From: Polaromonas sp. UBA4122 | GTDB taxonomy: Bacteria; Pseudomonadota; Gammaproteobacteria; Burkholderiales; Burkholderiaceae_C | Assembly (NCBI GenBank): GCA_002381615.1 | Contig: DFWY01000140.1 | Span: 1-52,963 of the forward strand | Direction: 5' to 3' | Length of the DNA stretch: 52,963 nt | Part shown: positions 19,162 to 27,307 of the stretch, one piece after another | How the letters are laid out: the number at the start of each line of letters is the position of its first letter | Position numbering within the stretch: position 1 is the stretch's first letter | Notes under the pieces: model-generated | The model's database searches: none | The model's input: the letters and a program-made list of their open reading frames with translations, nothing else | What the model was told of the DNA's origin: nothing | Program-made: the position numbers and the translations under genes

Positions 19162-19208
19162 AAATTCCCAAGTTTGCGAATAAAAGAAAAAGTCAGCTTC
19201 AAGAAATC

Positions 19209-21491
19209 TTAGCGGTGGGGTTTTTTGCCGTGCTTGCGGCTGGGATTGCTGGCTGATTTCTTGACTGCTGCCTTGAGCGCCTGAATCGGCGATTTGGGCG
19301 TTCTATTAGCCGTCTTGTCCGCTGTTCTGTCGGTGGCCGCGCTGCGGCTTGCCGAACCGGCACTGCGGCCGCTGGATTGCGACTCCGAACGCTTTCCCGC
19401 GCTTTCGCCGCTCCCTTTGCCTGCACCCTTGCCTCCGGCATGGCGCGTTGCACCACGCTCCTGCGCGGGCAGTTCGGCGGCATGGCCACCGGTCTTGTCC
19501 TTCATGGCCCGGCCCAGCAGTTCTTCGCCCTCATGCACCAGACGGAAGTCGATTTTGCGGCCGTCCAGGTCCACGCGGCTAACCTGAACCCGGACCCGCG
19601 TCCCAATCGCATAGCGCATGCCGGAGCGCTCGCCGCGCAACTCCTGGCGGGCTTCGTCAAAACGGAAGTACTCGCCCCCGAGCTCAGTGATATGCACCAA
19701 CCCTTCCACATACATGGCGTCGAGCGTCACAAAGATGCCAAAACCGGTTGCTGCCGTCACCACGCCACCAAATTCTTCACCCAAATGCTCGCGCATGTAC
19801 TTGCACTTGAGCCAGGCTTCCACGTCGCGGCTGGCTTCGTCGGCCCGGCGTTCATTAGCACTGCAATGCAAACCGGCAGCCTGCCAGGCCAGCTGGTCAG
19901 CACTGATTTTTTTTGGCTTTTCCGTCGGTTCCTTGACGCGGGACGCCAGCCGTTTGGAAAGCTTGGCCTCGGCCTCGCCCGGTGTCGGCAGGATGGGCAA
20001 CTGGTATTTGGTCTTGCCCAGGATGGCCTTGATGACCCGGTGCACCAGCAAGTCGGGGTAACGGCGAATCGGGCTGGTGAAGTGCGTATATGCCTCGTAG
20101 GCCAGACCAAAATGGCCGCTGTTCATGGGCGTGTAAATCGCCTGCTGCATGGAGCGCAACAGCATCGAATGGATTTGCAGCGCGTCGGCCCTGTCTTTGG
20201 TAGCCACAGCAATCTGCTGGAACTCACCCGGCGTCGGCTGGTCGCCGATCGTCATGCCAATGCCCATCGCCTTGAGGTAGTTGCGCAGCATCTCGACTTT
20301 TTCGGGTGTTGGACCTTCGTGCGCGCGAAACAGGCCAACGTGCTTGCTCTGCGTGATGAAGTCGGCCGAGCAGACATTGGCAGCCAGCATGGCTTCCTCA
20401 ATCAGGCGGTGCGCCACGTTACGGGTACGGGGCACAATCTTTTCAATGCGCCCGACCTCATCGCAGACGATCTGGGTTTCGGTGGTTTCAAAATCCACTG
20501 CCCCGCGTACCCCTCGCTCCTTGAGCAAGGCCTGGTATACATCGTGCAGGTCCAGCAAATGCGGCACCAGCACCTTGCGCTGCGCGGCTTCAGGGCCGCG
20601 CGTATTGGCCAGGATGGCGGCCACTTCGGTGTAGGTAAACCGTGCCTGGCTGAACATCACGGCCGGGTAAAACTGGTAGGCGTGAACCTCACCCTTGGCG
20701 TTGACCAGCATGTCGCACACCATGCACAGACGCTCGACATTGGGGTTGAGCGAGCACAGGCCGTTGGAGAGTTTTTCCGGCAGCATGGGAATCACGCGAC
20801 GCGGGAAATACACGCTGGTGGCGCGGTCGTAAGCGTCAATGTCGATGGCGCTGCCGGTTTCCACGTAATGGCTGACGTCGGCAATAGCGACCAGCAGCCG
20901 CCAGCCCTTGCCGCGCCCGACCTTGGCCGGTTCGCAATAAACGGCATCGTCAAAGTCGCGGGCATCTTCACCGTCAATGGTGACCAGCGGAACATCGGTC
21001 AGGTCAACGCGGTGTTTTTTGTCAGTGGGTCGCACCGAGTCCGGCAAGCTGCGGGCCAAGGCCAGCGCCGCGTCGCTGAATTCATGCGGTACACCGTATT
21101 TGCGCACGGCAATCTCTATTTCCATGCCTGGGTCGTCCATCTCACCCAGCACTTCCGTGACACGGCCAACGGGCTGGCCAAACAGTGCGGGGGGTTCAGT
21201 CAGTTGAACCACCACGACCTGACCGGTCTTGGCGATGCCCGTAGCGCCTTTGGGAATCAGCACATCCTGCCCGTAGCGCTTGTCTTCGGGCGCTACCAGC
21301 CAGACGCCACTTTCCTGCAGCAGGCGGCCGATGATGGGGTTGGATGAGCGCTCAATGATTTCGGTCACGCGGCCTTCGGGCCGATTTTTGCGGTCATGCC
21401 GCACAATGCGCGCCTTGACACGGTCCATGTGCAGCACTGCGCGCATCTCGTTGGGCGGCAGGTAAATGTCCGCCTCGCCGTCGTCGCGCAA
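19209..21491 (-). CDS. rnr: Ribonuclease R (RNB family exoribonuclease), start uncertain
   Basis: A processive 3'-5' exoribonuclease for structured RNA. The catalytic RNB domain carries TIDGEDARDFDDAVYCE (metal-binding Asp cluster), followed by HFTSPIRRYPDLLVHR and an S1 domain near ~555-640. The C-terminus is Lys/Ser/Ala-rich (KSQSSGRSAGSASRS..., ending KHGKKPHR), as in RNase R tails. The only usual start codon in frame is a TTG at 21491, but the frame stays open to 21698 and encodes EGTVSGHRDGHGFV directly upstream, which is the normal cold-shock-domain sequence. That upstream part has no ATG, GTG or TTG, so the true start may be rare or lost by a frameshift. The N-terminal helix-turn-helix of E. 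coli RNase R is not seen. Confidence 0.9.
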   Translation of the reverse strand: MRDDGEADIYLPPNEMRAVLHMDRVKARIVRHDRKNRPEGRVTEIIERSSNPIIGRLLQESGVWLVAPEDKRYGQDVLIPKGATGIAKTGQVVVVQLTEPPALFGQPVGRVTEVLGEMDDPGMEIEIAVRKYGVPHEFSDAALALARSLPDSVRPTDKKHRVDLTDVPLVTIDGEDARDFDDAVYCEPAKVGRGKGWRLLVAIADVSHYVETGSAIDIDAYDRATSVYFPRRVIPMLPEKLSNGLCSLNPNVERLCMVCDMLVNAKGEVHAYQFYPAVMFSQARFTYTEVAAILANTRGPEAAQRKVLVPHLLDLHDVYQALLKERGVRGAVDFETTETQIVCDEVGRIEKIVPRTRNVAHRLIEEAMLAANVCSADFITQSKHVGLFRAHEGPTPEKVEMLRNYLKAMGIGMTIGDQPTPGEFQQIAVATKDRADALQIHSMLLRSMQQAIYTPMNSGHFGLAYEAYTHFTSPIRRYPDLLVHRVIKAILGKTKYQLPILPTPGEAEAKLSKRLASRVKEPTEKPKKISADQLAWQAAGLHCSANERRADEASRDVEAWLKCKYMREHLGEEFGGVVTAATGFGIFVTLDAMYVEGLVHITELGGEYFRFDEARQELRGERSGMRYAIGTRVRVQVSRVDLDGRKIDFRLVHEGEELLGRAMKDKTGGHAAELPAQERGATRHAGGKGAGKGSGESAGKRSESQSSGRSAGSASRSAATDRTADKTANRTPKSPIQALKAAVKKSASNPSRKHGKKPHR

Positions 21492-21885
21492 TACAAAGCC
21501 ATGGCCGTCGCGGTGGCCCGAAACGGTGCCCTCGAATTCAGCGAGGAGCCCGGACGATGTGCCAGCAGTTTGATGAGTTGTTTTGATAAAAAGTCTCTTT
21601 CGTGAGATGCCGCTAGCAACAGACTGTTGAACCAGGGACTTGAATAATGGGATTGACCATATATGGGTTAGTTTTTGTATCAGTTTCCAAACCAGATACT
21701 AGCCGCGATCCATGAAAAGCCAGCGTCCCGAGTTGAGGGATGGCCTGGTATCGGCAAGATTTTGTGGGGCTTTCTGCTTGCCTGCGGCTCTTGCAGTTCT
21801 GAAGCATCGAATTTCCACAGAAAAATGAAATATTTCAGGGGTGTGGCCCGTTGAAAGGTTGATGCAATGGTACACTGCCTGATGT
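21492..21885. other. Region between rnr and tRNA-Leu, includes probable rnr 5' coding part
   Basis: Bases 21492-21698 are probably the translated start of rnr (see that entry) although no standard start codon is in frame. An ATG at 21660 in the neighbouring frame opens MVNPIIQVPGSTV and would join the rnr frame if one base were removed near 21620. Bases 21702-21870 hold no recognisable gene. A TACACT at 21871-21876 could be the -10 box of the tRNA gene. Confidence 0.4.
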
Positions 21886-21970
21886 GCCCGGGTGGCGGAA
21901 TTGGTAGACGCGCACGGTTCAGGTCCGTGTATCGCAAGATGTGGAGATTCGAGTTCTCTCCCGGGCACCA
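21886..21970 (+). tRNA. leuX-type tRNA-Leu(CAG): tRNA-Leu (anticodon CAG)
   Basis: An 85-base class II tRNA. The acceptor stem GCCCGGG pairs with CCCGGGC and the CCA end is encoded. The D arm is GGCGGAATTGGTAGACGC. The anticodon stem CACGG/CCGTG encloses the loop TTCAGGT, with anticodon CAG reading CUG. The long variable arm is of Leu type, and the T arm contains TTCGAGT. It is followed after 20 bases by a strong terminator. Confidence 0.97.
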
Positions 21971-21990
21971 AAATTACTCAAGTCAAGCAA

Positions 21991-22020
21991 AAAGGCCACT
22001 GCCAACCAGTGGCCTTTTTC
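21991..22020 (+). terminator. Intrinsic terminator of tRNA-Leu
   Basis: A perfect 11-bp stem (AAAGGCCACTG paired with CAGTGGCCTTT) with loop CCAAC, followed by TTTTT-like U residues. It is placed just after the tRNA and can work in both directions because of the A-rich left flank. Confidence 0.93.
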
Positions 22021-22151
22021 CTTTCCGGGCTTGTGATCGTGGTTCTTAGTTCGAACAAACTCCCTTCCAGAATCCGGCTTAATGCAGTGTAAGCAGCACG
22101 ACCCGTACAGAAGTAGGGGTCGGCAAGACGCGTGCATGCATTGAAAATGGC

Positions 22152-23561
22152 TCAGACCGGCACAGCAATCAGGTCATGCCCCTGGGTTCCGACAATGCGA
22201 GCCCTGGTGAATTCACCCACCTTCAACGTTTTGCTGATTTTCTCGGGCGGCAGCAGCTTGACCACGCCATCAATCTCGGGCGCGTCGGCATAAGAGCGGC
22301 CTATGCCGCCCTTTCGACCCAGCGCCGGTGCCGAGTCCACCAGCACCTGCATGGTGGCGCCCACGCGCTGCTGCAGCTTCTGGCTTGAGACCGCTTCAGC
22401 CACCGCCATGAAGCGCGCGCGCCGCTCTTCACGCACCTCCAGCGGCAGCATGCCCGGAATGTCGTTGGCGGTGGCACCCGCCACGGCGCTATAGGCAAAA
22501 CAGCCTGCACGGTCAATTTTGGCCTCGCGCATGAAATCAAGCAAATGCTCGAATTCAGCTTCGGTTTCTCCCGGGAAGCCTGCAATGAAGGTGCTGCGAA
22601 CGACGATCTCGGGGCATATCTCTCGCCAGCGCGCGATGCGCTCCAGGTTTTTCTCGCCGCTGGCCGGCCGTTTCATGCGCTTCAGAACATCCGGGTGGCT
22701 GTGCTGCAAAGGCACATCCAGATACGGCAGCACCTTGCCTGTGGCCATAAAAGGCAACACTTCGTCCACGCTCGGGTAGGGATACACATAGTGCAAACGC
22801 ACCCAAGCCCCGTAAGGCTCGGCGATATCACCAAGCGCCTGAACCAACTCCAGCATACGAGTCTTGATAGGCTTGCCGTCCCAGAAGCCGGTTCGGTATT
22901 TCACATCTACACCATAGGCAGAGGTGTCCTGGCTGATCACCAGCAGTTCTTTCACGCCACCTTCAAACAATGCACGCGCTTCGTTGAGCACATCGCCAAT
23001 CGGCCGTGACACCAGATCACCACGCATGGACGGAATGATGCAGAAGGTGCAGCGATGGTTGCAGCCTTCGCTGATTTTCAGGTAGGCATAGTGTCTTGGC
23101 GTGAGCTTGATGCCGGCAATGCCAAAGGTATTAGGAACCAGGTCAACAAACGGGTCGTGCGGCTTGGGCAGATTCAGGTGCACCGCATCCATGACCTCTT
23201 GCGTGGCATGCGGGCCGGTCACTGCCAGCACGCTGGGGTGCATCTGGCGCACCAGATTGCCGCCGCCTTCAATCGCCTTGGCCCCCAGACAGCCGGTGAC
23301 GATGACCTTGCCGTTTGCGGCCAATGCCTCGCCGATGGTGTCCAGGCTTTCCTTGACGGCGTCGTCAATGAAGCCGCAGGTATTGACGATCACCAGGTCC
23401 GCGCCTTCAAAGGTTTTGGAGGTCTGGTAGCCCTCCGCGCTAAGTTGCGTGAGGATCAACTCGGAATCGGTCAGCGCCTTGGGGCAACCCAGGCTGACAA
23501 AGCCGACGCGCGGGGTCGGCTTGACACTGGAAGATGGAATCGGGGAAAGAACTTCGCTCAT
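22152..23561 (-). CDS. rimO: Ribosomal protein S12 methylthiotransferase RimO
   Basis: A 469-residue radical-SAM enzyme that puts a methylthio group on the conserved Asp of ribosomal protein S12. It has an N-terminal methylthiotransferase domain ([19 protein letters not shown], with the auxiliary-cluster Cys residues in [14 protein letters not shown] and VTGCLG), the radical-SAM motif CNHRCTFC near residue 165, and a C-terminal TRAM domain (~400-469). The wording SLGCPKA.TDSE separates RimO from MiaB. The ATG at 23561 is 75 bases after the phaR stop. Confidence 0.96.
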   Translation of the reverse strand: MSEVLSPIPSSSVKPTPRVGFVSLGCPKALTDSELILTQLSAEGYQTSKTFEGADLVIVNTCGFIDDAVKESLDTIGEALAANGKVIVTGCLGAKAIEGGGNLVRQMHPSVLAVTGPHATQEVMDAVHLNLPKPHDPFVDLVPNTFGIAGIKLTPRHYAYLKISEGCNHRCTFCIIPSMRGDLVSRPIGDVLNEARALFEGGVKELLVISQDTSAYGVDVKYRTGFWDGKPIKTRMLELVQALGDIAEPYGAWVRLHYVYPYPSVDEVLPFMATGKVLPYLDVPLQHSHPDVLKRMKRPASGEKNLERIARWREICPEIVVRSTFIAGFPGETEAEFEHLLDFMREAKIDRAGCFAYSAVAGATANDIPGMLPLEVREERRARFMAVAEAVSSQKLQQRVGATMQVLVDSAPALGRKGGIGRSYADAPEIDGVVKLLPPEKISKTLKVGEFTRARIVGTQGHDLIAVPV

Positions 23562-23636
23562 GGCCTCTATTGTCTCAGAGCAGGCGGGGCACCGAGCGGA
23601 CAGCCCGTTAATGGGCTTCGGGCAATAAGTTTAAGG

Positions 23637-24257
23637 TCAGCGCTTCAGCCCGAAAGCCGACAGCATCTGTTCGCTTTGCTTCTGCATTTGTTCCTGCATC
23701 TGCGTAAAAACATTTTTGGACTGCTCGACATAGTTACCCATCATGCCTTGCATCATGGGGGATTTTGCGTTCATGAACTGCGCCCACATTTCGGGGCTCA
23801 GCCCCTTGGATTGCTCAGCCATTTTGACCTGCAGATCCATGAAAGTCTGGACATTTTTCTCAAGATAAGCCCCCATGAAGCTCTGCATCGAGTTACCGTA
23901 AAAACGGATGATGTTGGCCAGCACCGCTTCAGTAAACATGGGTGCTCCGCCTGCCTCTTCTTCAAGAATGATCTGCAGCAAGATGCTGCGCGTGAGGTCT
24001 TCGTTGGTTTTGGCATCACGCACGACAAACAGCTCGCTGTCCATCACCAATTGCCGAACTTCGGCGAGCGTGATGTAGCTTGAAGTTTCGGTATCGTAAA
24101 GCCGCCGGTTCGGATATTTCTTGATGACACGGGGTGTTGCAGCCTTGCCGCCAGCATCGGACTTGCTGCTTTTGACGCCGGAAATACCATCCTCAGAGGA
24201 ACTGCCTTGTGAAGGCGGCACGCCGGATTTCGGGGTGGTGAATTTGCTTTTTTGCAC
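23637..24257 (-). CDS. phaR: Polyhydroxyalkanoate synthesis repressor PhaR
   Basis: A 206-residue regulator that binds DNA and PHA granules and releases phasin genes when PHA accumulates. The DNA-binding PHB_acc_N region starts at VIKKYPNRRLYDTETSSYITLAEVR (~residue 45). Two PHB_acc repeats follow (for example FTEAVLANIIRFYGNSMQSFMGAYLEKN). The end is Gln/Met-rich (QMQEQMQKQSEQML). It is a sign that the organism stores PHA, though phaC and phasin genes are outside the window. Confidence 0.93.
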   Translation of the reverse strand: MQKSKFTTPKSGVPPSQGSSSEDGISGVKSSKSDAGGKAATPRVIKKYPNRRLYDTETSSYITLAEVRQLVMDSELFVVRDAKTNEDLTRSILLQIILEEEAGGAPMFTEAVLANIIRFYGNSMQSFMGAYLEKNVQTFMDLQVKMAEQSKGLSPEMWAQFMNAKSPMMQGMMGNYVEQSKNVFTQMQEQMQKQSEQMLSAFGLKR

Positions 24258-24365
24258 TGATTACTCCTCTGAATAGAGTTAGTTCGGCGAGATCATTGAG
24301 TACGTCATCGGTGTCAGCGTCGGCCAGATCGCCAAGCTGAATTTCGCCGGTGACCAGCTCTGGTC

Positions 24366-24701
24366 TCAGTCAGACGCAGGCAAACCCTTCGGATTATTGA
24401 GCTGTCCGAAGGTGCTATCAAGCAGCCGTTCCAGCTTTTCGGCTGCCCCGTTAATGGCCTGATCGAGAGTCGCCGCGAAGTGCGTCACGGCAACAGGTTG
24501 GAGGCCCGCAGCTCGGGCCTCCAAGACACACTTCTTGCCGTCGCCCTGAGATTTGTGGCTGCTTTCGTCGCTTAGGTGAGCTTCCACACGGGTGATCTGT
24601 GCGCCGAAACGGTGCAACCTCGTATCAATAGCCGTCTTGACGTAATGGGTTAGGCGCTCGCCACCCTCGATATTCTTGTCGGTGTTGACTTGAACTTGCA
24701 T
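24366..24701 (-). CDS. HPF/RaiA-type ribosome-associated protein
   Basis: A 111-residue protein with the beta-alpha-beta-beta-beta-alpha pattern of the ribosome hibernation factor family: MQVQVNTDKNIEGGERL..., RVEAHLSDESSHKSQGDGKKCVLEARAAG and the C-terminal helix DQAINGAAEKLERLLDSTF. Such proteins bind in the decoding centre of idle ribosomes. I start at the ATG at 24701, which has AGGAG 9 bases before it. An upstream ATG at 24746 lacks one. The degree of match is moderate, so a divergent paralogue rather than the main HPF is possible. Confidence 0.75.
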   Translation of the reverse strand: MQVQVNTDKNIEGGERLTHYVKTAIDTRLHRFGAQITRVEAHLSDESSHKSQGDGKKCVLEARAAGLQPVAVTHFAATLDQAINGAAEKLERLLDSTFGQLNNPKGLPASD

Positions 24702-24977
24702 GTCGCGTTCTCCTGGTATCCAAATAAGTGTGCGTTTTCGCAGCACAAGGCGTGCCGGATGGCTTGAAACTGCATCCTAACTCAACGAGGCATCCTCACC
24801 CAATCGTATCAACGGTAGCCCTACTTGCCTGACGAGGCTGTAATAAAACCCCGAAGTGACACAGCAAACGCCCCTCTCTTGAAGCCGGGTGTTCGCCTGA
24901 TCGAACCCAGGGGTTTGGGCGCGCTGGCTGGGGCGTATTTCCCAGAAGATAAGACCGCTTCTTGCGCATGCCTTCTG

Positions 24978-25340
24978 TCAGGACAAGAAGCCCAGCGCGA
25001 CAAGCACGGTGAGGATTCCCACGAGCAAGGCACCGGCGCTCAGCAACAGAACGGCCCCCGCTGCGCAGTCCTTGGCAGTCTTGATGGCGGGGTGAATTTC
25101 GGGGTGCAGGTGATCGACGAGAACCTCCAGCGCCGTGTTGAACAGTTCTGCGGCCAGCACCAGAACGGCAGAGATCACGCACAATGCCCACCACAGGGAA
25201 GGCGGCCGTAGCAGCAGGAGCACAACGACCAGGCCGATGGCAAAAATGGTCTGGATGCGGAAACTCCGCTCGTTTCGCCACGCCACGACAATACCCGCCC
25301 AGGCAAACCCAAACTGTTGTTTCATTCCCTTGTTCTTCAT
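24978..25340 (-). CDS. dgkA: Diacylglycerol kinase DgkA
   Basis: A 120-residue trimeric membrane kinase that phosphorylates diacylglycerol in the inner membrane and so recycles lipid released by periplasmic glucan or lipid A modification. Three hydrophobic segments are seen. The active-site motif AELFNTALEVLVDH and the nearby KTAKDCAAGAVLL are diagnostic. The ATG at 25340 has AGGAG 8 bases upstream. A GTG at 25349 is also possible. The ribosome site overlaps the stop of the decayed DedA-like gene, suggesting an old operon. Confidence 0.92.
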   Translation of the reverse strand: MKNKGMKQQFGFAWAGIVVAWRNERSFRIQTIFAIGLVVVLLLLRPPSLWWALCVISAVLVLAAELFNTALEVLVDHLHPEIHPAIKTAKDCAAGAVLLLSAGALLVGILTVLVALGFLS

Positions 25341-25345
25341 GAAGA

Positions 25346-25733
25346 TCACTCCTGTTCGCTATTCAGCAGCACGGCCTTATTCCAAACGATCTTTGCGCTG
25401 GCAGATTCCGGGACGTCGCTGCGGTTGACAAGGCGCACCGGCAAGTCTGACAGACTCTCAATCCATCATCGCCAATGCCTCCCGCCACCACCGGCATCGC
25501 GGGACGTATTGGTCCGACGAAGCGCCCCAGGAAAACGCTCATGCCAGCGTGGCCCGCAGGTCCAGCGAGCTGGCGGCCACGACGGCACCCACGCCGAACA
25601 TGACGAGCGCGCCAGGAACGAACAGTCCCCCGAGCACGAGAGACTCGGTGAGCGCAGCAAAAAAAGTCGCGTACGCCCAGTGCGGATGTTGGGCAATCCA
25701 TCCGATCAGCGCGTTGATGTCAACAATGTCCAT
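25346..25733 (-). pseudogene. Decayed DedA-family membrane protein gene
   Basis: The minus strand from 25733 begins MDIVDINALIGWIAQHPHW and FFAALTESLVLGGLFVPG, the normal start of DedA/SNARE-associated proteins, but stops after 64 codons at ATLA. In the next frame the family motif SVFLGRFVGPIRPAMPVVAG follows at once, which in intact proteins lies some 60 residues further on. A third reading frame then gives IESLSDLPVRLVNRSDVPESA to a stop at 25346. So at least two internal deletions with frame changes have removed most of the gene. Nothing suggests a functional short product. Confidence 0.7.
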
Positions 25734-25826
25734 AGTCGCGAATTTGGATCCGGAATCATGGGTCCAAGCATCGAAGGAATAGGTGGGGCGATACCCAACG
25801 GTATATCCCCATCACGGACTTCGACA

Positions 25827-26228
25827 TTAACGCATGAGGACCAGGACCATACTCACCGTAGCGGCCAAGCCCACAGCAGCAAGCGCACCGGCAAGCCATA
25901 CCATGCGAATGCGCATGGCCTCGATGCGAAGGATCAGTTGCGTGTTCTGATCTGCAAGCGCCTTGATCAGCCCGGAAGATGCGATCATCTGGTTTTGTAG
26001 GTCAGCCACAGCAGTCTCCAACTCCAGGATTCGCGACTTCAGTTCGGAGACGGCCTGAGCCTCAGGCGAAAGTGCAACCTGCGCCTCAGTGGCTGTGTTC
26101 GACGTTGGCGCGGATTTCTTCGCGACAGCGTTCCACAATTTTTTAGCGCCGGAAGCGACCTTGGGCGCATTGCTGGCTACGTCAGACCAGGGAACACTCT
26201 GTAAAACGGTAAGCCAGCCTATAGCCAT
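25827..26228 (-). CDS. Hypothetical coiled-coil protein with C-terminal membrane helix
   Basis: A 133-residue protein not assigned to a named family. Residues ~55-100 form a likely coiled coil (LSPEAQAVSELKSRILELETAVADLQNQM). Residues ~108-131 form one membrane helix (MVWLAGALAAVGLAATVSMVLVLMR), ending with a single Arg. There is no signal peptide, so a tail-anchored topology with the coil in the cytoplasm is likely. Codon use resembles the neighbours. It stands alone, and no function can be inferred. Confidence 0.6.
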   Translation of the reverse strand: MAIGWLTVLQSVPWSDVASNAPKVASGAKKLWNAVAKKSAPTSNTATEAQVALSPEAQAVSELKSRILELETAVADLQNQMIASSGLIKALADQNTQLILRIEAMRIRMVWLAGALAAVGLAATVSMVLVLMR

Positions 26229-26404
26229 TTAGAAACCTTTCAAGGAAGTCTTGTCGCCCAACCCGATAGAGCCACACCAAACTGCCACCCTAACATGGCG
26301 CCTGTCCCCTAACCCAGCCGGCCTCGTTGAAACACACACCCATGAAAAAAGCACCTGCGGACTGAACCGGAGACGCTTTTTTGTTCTATTTTTTTCTGAC
26401 TATC

Positions 26405-26463
26405 GCTATAAGTTCAATAGCGTCTTACACCCGTCCTGCCTGGGCTAGAGCGAAAAAAGTATT
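26405..26463 (+). repeat. Palindromic element R1, copy H (intergenic)
   Basis: It starts CTATAAGTTCAATAGCGTC, continues ACACCCGTCCTGCCTGGGCTAG and aligns with copy A across ~58 bases. It lies 21 bases after the end of ppa, in the gap before the hypothetical gene. The A-rich tail (GCGAAAAAAGTATTAAAATTT) reads as a U run on the minus strand, so it might double as a weak terminator for ppa. Confidence 0.75.
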
Positions 26464-26483
26464 AAAATTTACACCAAAAAGGC

Positions 26484-27023
26484 TCAGGCCTTGTTGGCTG
26501 CGGCGTAGTTGGCCATGCCGTCCATGATTTCCTTCTTGGCAGACTCCGGGCCTTCCCAGCCCACGATCTTGACCCATTTGCCTTCTTCCAGATCTTTATA
26601 GTGCTCAAAGAAATGGGCAATGGTCTTCAGTCGCAGCGGGTTCAGATCTTCCGGTTTTTGCCACCTGGTGTAAATCGACAGAATCTTGTCGGTAGGCACA
26701 GCCAGCACCTTGCCGTCTTCGCCAGCTTCGTCGGTCATCTTCAGGATGCCAATGGCGCGGCACGTCACCACCACACCAGGAATCAGGGGAACGGGGGTGA
26801 TGACCAGTACATCAACCGGGTCGCCGTCACCGCTGATGGTTTTGGGAACATAGCCATAGTTGGTCGGGTAGTGCATGGACGTGCTCATGAAGCGGTCCAC
26901 AAAAATCGCGCCCGTCGCCTTGTCTACCTCGTATTTCACCGGGTCGGAGTTCATCGGGATTTCGATGATCACGTTGAAAGAATCGGGAGCGTTTTTACCG
27001 GGAAGAACATTGTCTAAGGACAT
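26484..27023 (-). CDS. ppa: Inorganic pyrophosphatase (soluble, family I)
   Basis: A 179-residue cytoplasmic enzyme that hydrolyses pyrophosphate and pulls biosynthetic reactions forward. The signature [13 protein letters not shown] with its three metal-binding Asp residues is at ~62-74. [18 protein letters not shown] and [10 protein letters not shown] also fit. I start at the ATG at 27023 ([10 protein letters not shown]). An ATG at 27092 would add 23 unrelated residues. It is divergent from hppA, with 284 bases between the two starts. Confidence 0.96.
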   Translation of the reverse strand: MSLDNVLPGKNAPDSFNVIIEIPMNSDPVKYEVDKATGAIFVDRFMSTSMHYPTNYGYVPKTISGDGDPVDVLVITPVPLIPGVVVTCRAIGILKMTDEAGEDGKVLAVPTDKILSIYTRWQKPEDLNPLRLKTIAHFFEHYKDLEEGKWVKIVGWEGPESAKKEIMDGMANYAAANKA

Positions 27024-27307
27024 GGTGGCTTTGCGTAGATAGAAAGACGTTGATGGAAAGACAGAGGGATTGAAGTCACACGGGACTAACAACCAGGAAC
27101 AAATGCCAAAGCGGCCAGCGCTGACTGCTTGTTATTTACCCTCATTTTACTGATTCCGACCCTACGGATCGTCAACTTGTCATGTTTTGGCGTTAAAGTT
27201 CCCCGGTTGGCCAATCGTCTCCATGCGAGCAACGAGGAAGCAACGCAGCGGGGGTGCCGCTAGCGTGGCACCTCCTCCAAGCGAAAAACAACGTAGGAGC
27301 TTTTTTT

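Noticed and set aside
19377-21347. Plus-strand open frame of 656 codons
   Set aside because: It is antisense to the well supported RNase R gene, encodes no recognisable motif and has a His/Gln-rich composition typical of the reverse reading of a high-GC gene.
23600-23617. AGCCCGTTAATGGGCT hairpin after phaR as a terminator
   Set aside because: The stem is short (6 bp) and lacks a T run, so it was not listed as a feature.
24268-24365. Coding-like stretch between phaR and the HPF-like gene (minus strand ELVTGEIQLGDLADADTDDVL)
   Set aside because: Only ~33 codons without start or ribosome site and no family recognised. It could be chance or a remnant, and evidence is too thin.
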